Source of the DNA: Lytechinus pictus
Lineage: Eukaryota > Echinodermata > Echinoidea > Temnopleuroida > Toxopneustidae
Direction: 5' to 3'
Length of the DNA stretch: 64,000 nt
Assembly (NCBI RefSeq): GCF_037042905.1
Contig: NC_087247.1
Coordinates: 75,996,420 to 76,060,419 of the forward strand
Shown: positions 45,561-56,921 of the stretch, in pieces
Layout: each line of letters begins with the position of its first letter
How positions within the stretch are numbered: position 1 is the first letter of the stretch
Program-made: the position numbers and the translations under genes
Notes under the pieces: model-generated
What the model was told of the DNA's origin: nothing
What the model saw: the letters and a program-made list of their open reading frames with translations, nothing else
Databases searched by the model: none

Positions 45561-45774
45561 AGCTATTATTCGTTTTCATTCATATAAACGATCATGTGCG
45601 ATAAAGTAAAAAAAAAAAATCATGAAGCCAACGTATATAGTTCAGCGGAACAACCAAAATACAGAGACTGAAGCTTTTGGTCTGTAAGCTCAGCTGCATT
45701 TGCACGTATGTTCTACGGATATCTTCGGTGCGGACTTTTGGATCGCGCGCCCAGCTGATTATGTAAACAAACGT

Positions 45775-45853
45775 AGACGTAGACTCTTCACTAGTCGCTT
45801 TGTGGCTATTTTCCCGGAAAATGCCTTCGCCAGGGTGTAAAACGGAAACGCGC
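45775..45853 (-). repeat. Inverted copy of 19551-19632
   Basis: Contains GACTCTTCACTAGTCGC, GCCTTCGCCAGGGTGTAAAA and GGAAACGCGC, the reverse complement of the left segment. It ends at ATCCGGCC, the point where the truncated LTR begins. Confidence 0.75.
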
Positions 45854-46069
45854 ATCCGGCCAGCTCTGTGTAGAGGTACATTGTCATTAAAAATGTAGAC
45901 CATAAGATTATTGTGATTGACGTCTAATCATTTAATGGTGTGGTGACAGCTGGGATCTACCCTGCCATTGCCTTTTGCCAAAACTAGTCGTGATAGGTAA
46001 TCTTTCCTCATTTGTCGGTCTTGGCTCGTACCTCTCACAGTAGCTGTAGTCCCATGTATAGCCTCAGCT

Positions 46070-47293
46070 ATGGCTTTACCCACACAGAGGTTGCACCCTC
46101 AACCTCGCCCCCAGTGCCAGGCCCCAACCCGCGGCCGCCCTCACGTAGATTTCTTTAATCACTATAACTTACACATTAATACAAATCAAAAGAATGAAAG
46201 AGTGACTGAGAATGCGAATGAATGTAACAGTCTTGATTATGATCATGATGATTTTGATGATTATGCTGAGAAGTTAAATGATGGTGATTGTAGACAAAAG
46301 ATCTCAGAGTTTGAGTTAGTTGAGTTTGACAATTATAATGAGTTTGAGTTTGATTACAATCACAATGAGTCTGAGTTTGATTACAATCACAATGAGTCTG
46401 AGTTTGATGATGAGCCCATATGGGACAATCCTATTCCTAACAATCATCCTCCCTCAATTAAGGTTTTACATACTAGTAACAACAGTAGGCCAAATGTTAG
46501 TATAGGTCCCATAGATCTATTAGATCTAGATAGTTGCCATTTATGTTTAGGAGCTAAGCGCCCTAGTCACCACCACATCGGTGACTGTGAATACCTCCCT
46601 CAACATGAGAATAATATCATTACACAAGCTCGCCAAGCAGCAAGTGTACTAGGATACACTAGAAAACTCACGGTGAATGATTGTTACGAAAAGTATAATT
46701 GTGAGTCTGACAATTTGTCAGATTGTGACAGTGATTTAGATTATGATAGTGATTTTGACAATTTGTCCAATATTGATTGTGACGAAGTTCCTGGTAGTGC
46801 TCTAACCGCAGATCCAGATATTTCTGGAATCAGTCGTCAGTCACATGTTCATTGTGACAGTCCTCTTGGTTGCCTTGTTGACACGTCGAAGTCAGACGAG
46901 TCGCCTCTAGTTCTTGAAGTTGCTCTCAGTGGTACTAATGAAGTTGATTCATCGAAGACCGATGGATTACACCAAGGATACCAGTCTTTGCCACATTGTC
47001 CAGTGGCTGACTCATCCGTGGGGCCTAAGCAGGTTAAGATACTTCCATTTATTGACCTGTATCATGGTCAGCAGTGTGTCCGGGTCACCTTAGTCAGTGG
47101 GTCATCACAGAATTTCATAGGTTACTCAACTGCTATGAGTCTTGGTGTTGATATCTTTGACATGTCCTCAGGTATGTGTCATCTCGATAGTTCAAGCCTA
47201 CCTTATGTAATTGTTGGAGAGACGCAGTTCGTACTTACAAGGGATGATAATGAATTCATCTTTGAAGGCCTAGTCGTCGAGGCTGCATACTGA
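46070..47293 (+). CDS. Gag-protease-like protein of the defective LTR element
   Basis: A 407-residue ORF from a true ATG. It is acidic, with a duplicated nonapeptide (about residues 93-112, from a 27-bp tandem repeat). Residues 156-173 hold a CHLC...HHH...C cluster like the zinc-binding segment of some retroelement proteins. Residues 322-407 resemble a retropepsin (FIDLYHGQQCVRVTLVSGSS), but the catalytic DSG is replaced by VSG (Val342, codon 47093-47095), so it should be inactive. The frame ends at 47293. Similar sequence (AGIPFLEVNDISVRPS) resumes at about 47292 in the +1 frame, indicating a frameshift. Confidence 0.6.
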   Translation: MALPTQRLHPQPRPQCQAPTRGRPHVDFFNHYNLHINTNQKNERVTENANECNSLDYDHDDFDDYAEKLNDGDCRQKISEFELVEFDNYNEFEFDYNHNESEFDYNHNESEFDDEPIWDNPIPNNHPPSIKVLHTSNNSRPNVSIGPIDLLDLDSCHLCLGAKRPSHHHIGDCEYLPQHENNIITQARQAASVLGYTRKLTVNDCYEKYNCESDNLSDCDSDLDYDSDFDNLSNIDCDEVPGSALTADPDISGISRQSHVHCDSPLGCLVDTSKSDESPLVLEVALSGTNEVDSSKTDGLHQGYQSLPHCPVADSSVGPKQVKILPFIDLYHGQQCVRVTLVSGSSQNFIGYSTAMSLGVDIFDMSSGMCHLDSSSLPYVIVGETQFVLTRDDNEFIFEGLVVEAAY

Positions 47294-47825
47294 ATTAGCC
47301 CGAGCTGGTATCCCTTTCTTAGAAGTGAATGATATCTCTGTTCGTCCGTCTCGGCATTCGGTCACGATTGCTAACGGGTCCTCTTACACCTATGGCCCAG
47401 CGCCGGCCCCTGCGCGTTTCGATACAGCGCATTCGGTTGTCGTCTCGTCAGTCTTTCCTCCCATTAGCAAACATAGCATTACATCTCAGGTACCTCACAC
47501 TGATCCTCTGGCCAATATGGAGACAAATTCCTCCAACTGCAACGTCAATGACGAGGCTCACGTTTACGTCAAGCCTATACTTACCAGTAACCAAGTCACC
47601 GTGGATGCCCGTCATGATGCAGTTTGTTCTAAGATACTCCGATCGTACAACCTTGGTGGTCCCTTCACTGCTCTTGAAGTTCATACTGATAGTGAGATCA
47701 CCACAGTCCAACCGGAACCTCAATCCGGTATTCAGTCCTCCCATCATCAGATACTGACCAGTGCCGCCTTGGTGATTCTCTGGCAGATGCGTCCCCTACT
47801 CACAAGCCCGGGGATTGCTCCTTAG
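47292..47825 (+). pseudogene. Frameshifted continuation of the protease region
   Basis: Open frame reading AGIPFLEVNDISVRPSRHS, which is the usual end of a retroelement protease, then low-similarity Ser/Pro-rich sequence to the stop at 47825. A further open piece (47864-48112) has no recognised domain. The expected RT is missing, presumably by deletion. Confidence 0.5.
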
Positions 47826-48124
47826 TCGCCAACTTCAATGGCGAACAAAACTATCGCTGTTCCTTGAAGGTTGAGTACCCTCCAGGACGCCCCCCTGATA
47901 GGACTCCTTCTACTACCTTTGGACTGTTTGCCTCCATCCCTGCCCATGTGCACTCCAGGATGGTCTCTATCTCACCCATGGTGTCTGACGTAAGAAGGTT
48001 TGCCCTGCCCCTTCCATTGATCGCTCGTACTCGGCCAGGTCTCCCTTTCAGCTTGAGATTGGGACCCCCTCATGGACGCCCCCCGGACTACACCTATAAT
48101 CGCTACCCGTGATTGATTCTCTGG

Positions 48125-49970
48125 ACACTTGGACCATGTTATTTTCATGTACCATGCTGGATGAACTATGAGCTCGTAGCCCTTACCCAGGATTTGGTTG
48201 CTTCTGTTTTTGCGAATCATGGACTGCTTAATTGGTTTTCTGTAATTTTGATGTCATTATGAACATTTTTGTTTTTGGTTGTAATCTGATTTTATTGATA
48301 TTAAAATAATTGATTGCCTTATGTATTTTTTATGTTTTTATACTTTTGTTTGTATGGACTTTCTCTTTTGGGTTTAGAATAACCCTGATAATTAAAGTCG
48401 CTATATGAATAAAGCTTCCTTATGCATGTATATTTGGTGTCGTGATTTACTACAGAAACTGGTTTGATGGCTGCTTGTAATTTTGAGACATGTGCATGAT
48501 CTCGTATGTAGTGTGATTTTTAACAGATGTTTGCTATGTATGGGTATGAGTTTGTTTTAATGCATGCCTGTTGTTCCTTTGCTTTTGCTGGAATTATTTT
48601 GGGTGTATCAAATTGTTTCATTTATTTGAACTTTAAATATCATGACATTGACATTGTTGTATGATACATGTATTTTGCATTGATAAGCTTTGATTGTTGT
48701 ATTCCCCCGACCCCCCCCCCACCAATTTATTGCCCTTGATTTTTTTTTTGGTATGGTCAGGATTGCTATCTTTTACAGCTATATGATGCTCGCTATGTAT
48801 GTATTGTTTATTGTGAACTGCTTGGACTATAGTTTTAAATATTTCCCTTTTGGCTGATGGTTTTATTGAGAGTGGTCATTTTGTATATTACTTTATCAGT
48901 TAATACCTTTATATGTTATTTATTAGCTGTACAAGTTGGATGGACTGTTGTCTTATTATTTCTTGGTGTATTTCTTTTCATGTTGCAGGTAGGAAGTTGT
49001 GTACAAATAGGCCTATGTGTATGTTTTGGTGATTTGTACTCATTTACTATATTCATGTATCAAAAGTTGCAGTTTATTTATGCTTTATGGATGATTTTAT
49101 TTGACTTGTATACATGTATATGTTATAGCATTTGGTAACTTTTAGACTTATTACTTTAATCATATTTAGAGATTGATGGGTATCAGTTTGCACGCCCCCT
49201 GCACAGTTTTTATTCCAAGCTTTGTATAAAGGGAAGTGTTATTTATTTCATTTTAGTTTATGGTGATTCAGACACATATCTTATTTTTTTTTTTTTACAA
49301 ACAACTTAGGCTGATTTGTATGGGCAATGTTTTGCATAGGTGGAAATTGAATTTTATCATGGTTGCTGTATTTACATAGCTTGTTCATTTTTAAAAGAAG
49401 TTGGCTTTTATTCAGTTCCCTATTATGTTAAAAGGGAAAACAGGTTGCAATGGTAAGCTATTAATCTGTCTACGACATGTTGTGTATTTTGATGGGTTAA
49501 TAGGTGGAGAAAGTAATTGTAGTGTTATTTCAATTGAGTTGTATGTATTTTATGTTGGTGAACAGGTATGTACACTGTGATGATAGTGATACAGTTAATT
49601 TGAATTATTAATGAGACAATCATTATTTATGTAAGTGAACTGGTATGCACACTATAGTTGGTAATAGTGATACAGGCACTTTAAATGATTGATAAGGCAA
49701 TGATTATTAGCAGAGTCACAAATGTTACTGTTGAGCATTCCTTTGTTTAAATCTATAGTGGAATTTATGTGAAGGCCAGTTTGCATTACTGTTACTGTTA
49801 TTGTTTAAATAGTTGTACTGCTATATGTCAACAGTTGAGTTGTATTTTTCATGGTTTAAATGTGTTCGTATGGTTCAAATGTGATTTTATAGTTAACGAG
49901 CTATTCGGAGGTCAGATTAGTAATTGCAGTAATTTAGAAAGTTGATTGAAGGGAAAGTTAGAGAAGTTAG
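48125..49970. other. Non-coding interior of the defective LTR element
   Basis: T-rich and AT-rich sequence with a C run at 48709 and repeated phrases (GTGATACAGTTAATTTGAAT and GTGATACAGGCACTTTAAAT near 49588 and 49668). No protein domain was found. This could be a long 3' untranslated stretch or captured DNA. Confidence 0.45.
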
Positions 49971-49987
49971 TAGAGGGAAAGAAAAAG

Positions 49988-50153
49988 TGGTCACGCCATT
50001 GTGGATTGCTGCCCTCTGTTGGGCAGGGTTGTATATGTTACACATGCGAATCGTTGTCATCGGCCCTTATCCGGCCAGCTCTGTGTAGAGGTACATTGTC
50101 ATTAAAAATGTAGACCATAAGATTATTGTGATTGACGTCTAATCATTTAATGG
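49988..50153 (+). repeat. Probable 3' LTR of the defective element
   Basis: Follows the tract AGAGGGAAAGAAAAAG and ends with the 88-bp segment shared with 45856-45943. The exact start (TGGTCACGCC) is uncertain, because the 5' copy is cut short and cannot be compared. Confidence 0.4.
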
Positions 50154-50961
50154 TGCAGTTCAAATTTCTTGGTATGTGGATAGACTCGAAACTAACTTGG
50201 TCTAGCCACATTAATGCGATTATTGATAAATGTACGAAAAAATTAAATTTATTACGTTGCGTTTCGGGTACATCCTGGGGGAATAGGTATGAAATTTTGA
50301 TGATGATATACAAAGGTCTTATTTTATCTGTTTTAGACTATGGAAGTGAAATGTATGATTCTGCCTGTACATCTCTTAAGAAAAAGCTTGACTCTATACA
50401 ATATAGAGCTTTGAAAATCATTAAGGAACGATATACAATGTATCATTAGAGTCTCTACAAGTTTTGACCGGTGAATTACCGTTGTATCTTCGGAGAAAAC
50501 TGTTTAATGATAAAATAATTTAGATATTATTTATTGTTTAGCACTTCATGCCATCCAAGTAGAGAAATTTTCATTGAACATACGAACAGACACGAATGGA
50601 AGGAAGGGGATAGACCTTTCAAACTTCGAACCTGTAGTGATGAGGTACTTGTAGAGAAGCAAGACAACTTATTAACAAAAATCCCAGAATGGCGTTTGTC
50701 CCGCCCTCCTGTGTCGTTTTATGCTCATCGGATAATTAGAAAAAAAGATATGCTAACGGCCGAGATGAAATCTATCGTTCTAGAAAGAATTGGAATTGTG
50801 TGGAATGGTTATTTACATATATATACTGATGGATCCAAACAGGAAAATTTTAGAACGGGGGCAGCATTTTATGTTCCTCAATATAAAATAAAAAAGTATT
50901 TCAGGTTATCCAATGTAAGTATCATGAGAGCGGATCATGGCCATTTTAATGGCACTTGAGT
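50154..50961 (+). pseudogene. LINE fragment: RT C-terminus plus RNase H (I-clade-like)
   Basis: Starts abruptly after the LTR with FKFLGMWID, then LSVLDYGSEMYDSA, the C-terminal RT signature of I/Jockey-type LINEs. A frameshift near 50445 continues as ESLQVLTGELPLYLRRK. After a stop-containing gap, 50534-50955 ends with YTDGSKQENFRTGAAFY, the start of an RNase H domain; a further shift gives MAILMALEL at 50950. RNase H next to RT places it with I-clade (Nimb-like) LINEs. Both ends are cut by LTR elements. Confidence 0.7.
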
Positions 50962-51119
50962 TGTGTCATGTCTCATGCATAACTCAATCATACAAGTTCA
51001 TTCATCCAGGACTACCGACAGAACTACGCTAGGCAATGTACGGTTCGTACATTTACTTCGGTATAATGCTTCTTGGTTACAATGACGTCATAATCGCAAG
51101 TGCATTTGCATATATCACA
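50962..51119 (-). repeat. 3' LTR of the degenerate minus-strand Gypsy element
   Basis: About 158 bp bounded by TGTGTCATG and ATATATCACA (TGTG...CACA). It adjoins the purine tract on one side and the broken RNase H frame of the LINE on the other. The border on the LINE side is uncertain by a few bases. Confidence 0.5.
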
Positions 51120-51139
51120 CTCCTCCCTCCTTAGCTTAT

Positions 51140-51806
51140 TCCTCCAAAACTTTAACCCAAATCCAATGTGTTTTTTTAAATGCAAAAAAAAACTAACATC
51201 AAAATTTTTATTCTTTCTTTTGCAATATAGACAATATCAAAAATCGTCACCAGCCTGAAAAATTCTTTTTTTTTAAACATTTATTTTTTTGTTTTCCAAA
51301 AGAAAATCAAGCCATGAAAAAAATCAATTTTCATCCAATCGATCAATACTCCCTTCAAAAGAGAAATAAAAGTCATGAAAGCAATAATGATTATCTTTGC
51401 CCAATTTTGTCTTAGCAACAAATAAAAAACATATTTACAAACAAAATCTGAGTTGTGTCGTTGATTTTGTGATTTACAAGTATTGCACCGTTTTGTTGTA
51501 CCGCCAAAATATCAATGACGAAAATTAATGTGAGGTTTGCCAATAAATGGCATTTGAAAATCATTTTGTTTTCTCCTGTATTTCAACAACAATTTCTTTC
51601 AATTTACTTTTTCCAGTATATAGTATGCTAAATAAAAATAATCGGTTTCAAGTGTTGTTTGACTTGTTTAAGAGAATATAATTGCTTTAACTGTCGTATC
51701 GTGCAAACAACACTACTCAAATCTCGAAGAAAATAAACATCAAAATATCTTCAAACAATAACACTAGAAAGCTTAAACTATATTTACAAACTTCATCCTT
51801 CATCTG
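51140..51806. other. Non-coding 3' region of the minus-strand Gypsy element
   Basis: AT-rich sequence between the end of the integrase frame and the purine tract, with no ORF of note. Confidence 0.5.
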
Positions 51807-54690
51807 TTACATGGACTCGATGAGCCGATCCGGCGTCTTCCTTACACGCTTAGAACGTCGAAGAGGGAGTACCTCGCCAGAATTGGGAGGCATAATGTCA
51901 GGATCATCTTCGATCTGTGAGCCCGCCTGTATGGGAGAGTGATTACCCTCCAGACTTTCTGGGGCAGACAAATGTCTTTCAGTTTCTAAAGTCTCTGTTG
52001 GACCCACATGCGCTGATGGTGTTGGCACCTGTGTATGAGTGGAATCGTCCATCGACACCTTGCATTCTGACCGCAGCTGATCCACATGTCTTTTCCAGAC
52101 TCTGCCATCCTCCAGGATGACTACATAGGACTTTGGTGCTCGTCGTTCAGCGACTGTTCCTGACCACCAAGTTTCATCTTGACGAAAGTCTTTGACTAAC
52201 ACGCGATCTCCAGGGAAGAATTCACGCAGACCATGTTGTTTGTCATGATGAAGCTTTTGGTCACTCTGCTTGTTAATGACCTTGTCCTTGGTACTAGGTC
52301 TGACCAAGCTGAGACGTGTGCGAAGCTCCCGTCCAAGAAACAAACCTGCTGGGGTCTGTCCAGTTGTTGCATGCTTGGTTGAGCGATATGTAAGCAGAAA
52401 ACTATCCAAGCACTGCTGAAGACTGCGACCTTGAGCTTTGCTGGCACTCAATGATCTTTTAAAGGATTATACCATCCTTTCAGCTGCACCGTTACTTGCG
52501 GCATGATATGGTGCGACCTTGACATGCTTCACACCATTTCTCTTGAGAAAATCCTCAAATTCCTCACTAACAAATTGTGGGCCGTTGTCGTTAACCAATT
52601 GCAGAGGGATTCCATACTTGCTGAACAAGTCCTTCAATGCTGAAATAGTTGCAGCCGATGTTGTACATCATAATGACCTCTGGCCACTTGGAATATGCAT
52701 CTGTGATGACTAGATAGTCCTTCTTGTCCTTCTGGGCATAATCTATGTGTATACGTGTCCATGGTGACTGTGGCCATACCCATGGCATAAGTGTCGCCAC
52801 TGTTGGAACGTTCCGAGTCTGCTGGCAAGTCTGGCATGACTTCACCATCTGCTCTATGTCATAGTCAATCCTGGGCCACCAAACATGACTGCGAGCAATT
52901 TCCTTCATACGCACCATGCCAGGATGCGCTGTATGCAACTCTTGTAGAGGCAATCCTGTTCCACGCTTAATTCATCCTTCCTTCTTAAGAATGGTTTGAG
53001 TCTTTCATCTTGTTTGTCCTCCACCCATGTTCCCGTTTTCACCAAGAATCCTAGAAAGCACAGGATCTGTTCTTGTCTTGTTCTGGATTTCTTTGCTAGT
53101 GATAGGAAGGCTCTCAATGTGATAGGCTGCAATGTTATAGATGTCGTCATCTCCTTGCACAGTTTCCGGTAAGGGAAGTCGTGACAAAGCATCTGCCACC
53201 AGATTCTGGTTGCCTGGAATATACTTCAGCTCATAATCAAAAGCTGACAGGATGATTGCACATCGTTGCAACCTCTGGGCAGCCAAGGTAGGTATTGCAG
53301 TCTTTGGACCTAGAATCCGTTCCAGGGGCTTGTGATCTGTGCGTATCACAAACTTCCTTCCATACAGGTACGTGCGAAAACGCTGAAGATCAAACATAAT
53401 GGCCAGTGCTTCCTTGTCCAACTGTGCATAGCCCTTCTCATGCTGATTCAAGCTCCTCGAGGCATATGCTACTGGCTTCATGTTGCTCTTGTTGTCCACA
53501 TGAGAGATAACTGCACCCACTCCATAGGGTGAAGCATCTACACTCAGTTCTAGCTCCTGCTCTGGATCATAGTGTGTAAGCAATCTCTCTGTAGAGATCG
53601 CCTTCTTTACAGCTTGGAAGGCATTATCACAGTCCTCGTCCCAAGACCACGGCTTTGATCCCAGTAGTTCATTCAAAGAATGGACCATTGTAGAAAGATT
53701 AGGAAGAAACTGCGCATGATAGTTAACCATCCCTAACCAGGAGCGAAGCTCAGACACATTCTTTGGCGTTGGGGCGTGGCGAATTGCCTCAACCTTATCA
53801 CTAGTTGGTTGAATTCCCTTGGATTACAGCTTCCGTCCAAAGTAGACAACACTGTCTTTCATGAAGGAACACTTCTCCTTCTTCACTCTAAGTCCGAACT
53901 TCTGGAAACGCTTGAAGACTTACTTCAGATTTCTCATGTGCTCTTGGTCTGTGTTTCCTGTCACGAGCACATCGTCCATGATAGCGCAAGTACAATCCAG
54001 TCCAGATATGACCTGCTCTATGAATTTCTGCCAAATAGTTGGGCTAGATGAAATACCAAATGGCAGCCTGGTGTAGCGGAAGAGACCTCGGTGGGTGTTG
54101 ATCGTCACCAGTTCCTGTAAAGCTTCGTCCAACATCATTTGCTGGTATGCACATTTAAGATCAATCTTAGAGAACTTCTTTCCTCCAACCAAGTTTGAAA
54201 ATACTTGTTCTGTAGTAGGAATGGCGTACTGATCACAATGAATCTGCTGATTCACGGTCACCTTGTAATCTCCACATAGGCGTACCCGTCCATCGGCCTT
54301 CGGTATGCATACTAATGGGGTTGCCCATTCACTGTAATCTACAGGGTATATGATGTCATATTCCTGCATCCGTTTTAGTTCCTCCTCAACTGCAGGACGT
54401 AGAGCAAAAGGAACGTTGCGTGCCTTGCAGAACTTTGGTCGAGCACCTTCCTTCAGATGCAATGACGCTGGTGGGCCTTTAGCTTTCCCAAGTCCTTCCT
54501 CAAATACATCTGCAAACTCCTGCTGCAGAACCGTTCCCACATCTGCATCAACACTGATTGAATACTGAGGATCAGATATCAATGATTTCCAGTCTAGCTT
54601 CAGTTTCCTCAGCCAAGAGCGTCCCAAGAGAGGTGGAGCCTGTTTAGAAGTCTTGACGACTACCAAGGTAAGTGTCATAGCTTGGATCAT
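51807..54690 (-). pseudogene. pol: Broken pol: RT, RNase H and integrase
   Basis: RT occupies 54690-53920 (KIDLKCAYQQM, IMDDVLV in place of the usual YxDD). RNase H occupies about 53650-53050 (SVDASPYGVGAV, RTDHKPL). Integrase occupies about 52960-51900 (H-H-C-C domain ending CQTCQQT; catalytic residues in HIDY, VNDNGPQF and AAERMV). Breaks: a stop near 53920, a stop near 53820, a junction at 53005, a frameshift near 52670 and a stop just after AAERMV (about 52470). The last ORF, 52451-51807, is the integrase C-terminal domain and tail. It resembles K02A2.6-type Gypsy pol and is not functional. Confidence 0.8.
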
Positions 54691-54797
54691 GTACTGGTAC
54701 TTGACCTCATCAATCTCTCCTGCTTAGTCTAACCTTGCACCTCCATATACATGCAGCGGACGTCTGATCGCTTGCAATTGTACATGCTTGAAATGTT

Positions 54798-55740
54798 TCA
54801 TGTAATCATCATATAGGTGAGGATAGACACTGCAGCTCCCGTGTCTAACTCCATCTGCAGTTCAACCCCCTCAACTGTCACTGGTACTATATAGGGAGGC
54901 TGAGATGTCACGTTGTTCACATTAAAAACAGAGTCTAGGAAGTCTACGTTGTTTTTACCATAAGCTCCGTCATCATCATCATCATCTTCCTTGACCTGTT
55001 TCACTGATCTGCGACCATTATCTTGACGTGGAAAATTTGTTTTTCCTCTTTGGTTCCCACCTGACTTACATTCCGACTTCAAATGCCCCTTTTTCTGACA
55101 CTTGAAACACACCGCATCTTTGTGTTTGCACTGCTGCGCATAATGATTTGACAGTCCTCAGCGATAACATTTAGGCCGCTTACTGGTACTAGATTGACCC
55201 TGCTTGACCTGGGTAGCATCCTTACGTCTGTTGTGTGAATGTGACACCTTATTCACCTTCCCATCATCTACTTTAGTATTGGACATGTCCTTGATGTTAC
55301 ATGATGCTGCCTCCTCTGCTATTGCTAATTCCACAGCTTCCTGGAATCTATAGTTCTTGGACAAAAGTTTCTTCTGAATGGAACTTGAATACAAGCCTGC
55401 AATGAAGCGGTCTCGTAGAGCTTCCTCTAACGCTCCCCCTGTGAACTCACATGAAGAAGCAAGCTTTTTCAAGTAGGAGACAAAACCTGAGATTGTTTGA
55501 CCTGGTGGGTGTTTCATAAAGCTGTTCGTAAGGTTACGAACAAATTTACGCACGACTGGAACCTGTTCTTGGGTCATAACTGAATTACATAGGGATATCA
55601 GATAGCACAAGAAAGGATCACCAGTCGTGCGTAAAGTCATTCGTATCTTACGAACAGCTTTATGAAACACCCACCAGGTGATTGCTTAGCATTATGAAAC
55701 TTGAACCTTTCTGATACAACTGTAGTGAAAACGGCCAGGC
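54798..55740 (-). pseudogene. gag: Broken gag and protease, split by a MITE
   Basis: Gag capsid-like sequence reads VVSERFKFHNAKQSPG (to about 55681), then, after the MITE, SGFVSYLKKLASSCEF and LRDRFIAGL (from about 55498). It continues to a first zinc knuckle whose second Cys codon is a stop (at 55158-55160). A second CCHC knuckle (CFKCQKKGHLKSEC) follows in 55112-54798. The protease start MELDTGAAVSIL keeps its DTG. The ORF 55670-55158 begins inside the MITE and is an artefact of the insertion. Confidence 0.75.
55504..55675. mobile_element. 172-bp MITE inserted in gag
   Basis: GGTGGGTGTTTCATAAAGC at 55504 is mirrored by GCTTTATGAAACACCCACC ending 55675. The arms extend about 55 bp through GTTCGTAAG and end in CGCACGACTGG / CCAGTCGTGCG. 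It is flanked by near-identical ACCTGGT / ACCAGGT-type sequence. It interrupts the coding sequence at the codons for SPG. Confidence 0.85.
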
Positions 55741-55949
55741 CGATTTTGGCGTTTTCAGCTACTGATCCTTGTCGTCTGCTACCATCGTCGTCTGCTGCTG
55801 GAGACCTCGTGGCAATTAGCCCAGATGTAGTGCCGGGTGCAGCTAGCCCGGGGTGACCAATCGGGTGTCAGGATTTAGCACCACGTGATTGAGGATGCAG
55901 ACGGCATCGCCATCTTCTGGAGGCTCCTAGAGATGTACCGGAACCAACC

Positions 55950-56158
55950 TGTTGTGAAGATATACTATTGATATTGTCGTGTTATGTTGCTGTTTTTCAA
56001 CTGTTTGATGTGTCTTACTAGATTCATCGTGGGACATAACTTACGGTGAGTCATTTTACCTTGTGTATTTATGATTGGATACATGTGATGCATGTATCTC
56101 GTCACTTTTTAGGTGCATCTCCAACTTTCGATTGTTCGAATTGAGCACTCGAACAACA
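55950..56158 (+). repeat. Putative 5' LTR (TGTTG...CAACA)
   Basis: A 209-bp segment starting TGTTG and ending CAACA, immediately before a clear primer binding site. The start is inferred from the inverted ends only; no second LTR is in the window to confirm it. Confidence 0.45.
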
Positions 56159-56159
56159 T

Positions 56160-56174
56160 TGGCGTAGTCGGCAG
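56160..56174 (+). other. Primer binding site, tRNA-Ser type
   Basis: TGGCGTAGTCGGCAG is a 15-base match to the complement of the 3' end of animal tRNA-Ser (CTGCCGACTACGCCA). It lies one base after the LTR end. Confidence 0.75.
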
Positions 56175-56567
56175 TGCGGACTGCGTTTGCGGCTTGGTTA
56201 TTCGCGCTAGGCCTAGAGCTGCCCGCTGCTTGCTCGGCAGTGGTCGGCTGTGATTTATTGTGTCTATCGCACAGCCACAAGTGTCAGTGCGGGGTGAAAT
56301 TTGCTTGCGTTGGCGGGGGAGAGGGTGACAGTGGGACTGTCAACTTTCCAGGGCTGAGCTTGTGATATTTTGCAGGATGCTGAGCTTGTGTTGTGTGTTA
56401 TTTAGATTCACGTTTTAGTGTTTTGCAATCTTCGCGAGCGGTGGTTGAACTTGCTCAAGTTGTTGAATTACCTATCGCGCTGCCTCGATCGCAACCATCT
56501 CGAGGTGAATATTTCTCCACGTGCTTTTTGGGGATTTTCCATGCGGCTGCGGATATCGTTTTGGTAT

Positions 56568-56921
56568 TGTGGCGTAACCGAGCTCTGTCGGGGTAGCGTT
56601 CTGCCGTCTCGCAGTCTCCAGAACCCGGTCCACGCTTCTCCTCACTTTTATATCTCTTTTGGGGCAGGTTCGTTCACAAAAGTATATTGTGCAACGTGGT
56701 ACACTCTCTCGCTCCTCTGAAATACACCAGATCACCCGCTCACTCACCCTAAATCATGCAAATGAAGCAACTTGGGAGATATTCTTACAACCGCACGCCA
56801 CCGCAGCTCCCAGCGAACTGACGTACTTCTCCAATAATCGCAAAGCATATCACAACTAAAATATCGCCCTCTACGATTAAACTATGAAATACATCTTAAA
56901 GGTATAACTCATTATGCTACA
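56568..56921 (-). repeat. 3' LTR (minus orientation) of the tRNA-Leu-primed element
   Basis: 354 bp. Compared with the other LTR it lacks 38 bp after GGGAGATATTC. Those 38 bp contain AATAAA on the element's sense strand. Point differences are few. Confidence 0.85.

Larger units (their letters stand above)
45854..50153 (+). mobile_element. Defective LTR element with gag-protease remnant and no RT
   Basis: An identical or nearly identical stretch of about 88 bp (CCGGCCAGCTCTGTGTAGAG ... TTTAATGGTG) occurs at 45856-45943 and 50070-50155. The first is followed by TGGTGACAGCTGGGAT, a degenerate match to a tRNA-Leu-type primer site. The second is preceded by a purine tract (49972-49987). Together they frame a 4.1-kb interior with a gag-protease ORF but no reverse transcriptase, RNase H or integrase. 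The 5' LTR appears truncated at 45854. Confidence 0.55.
50962..55940 (-). mobile_element. Degenerate Gypsy element, minus strand, 5' end lost
   Basis: Carries gag, protease, RT, RNase H and integrase remnants in Ty3/Gypsy order on the minus strand. A purine tract (minus strand of 51120-51133, GGAGGGAGGAG type) precedes a 3' LTR (50962-51119). No matching 5' LTR is present; the element stops near the LTR of the next one at 55950. Confidence 0.75.
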
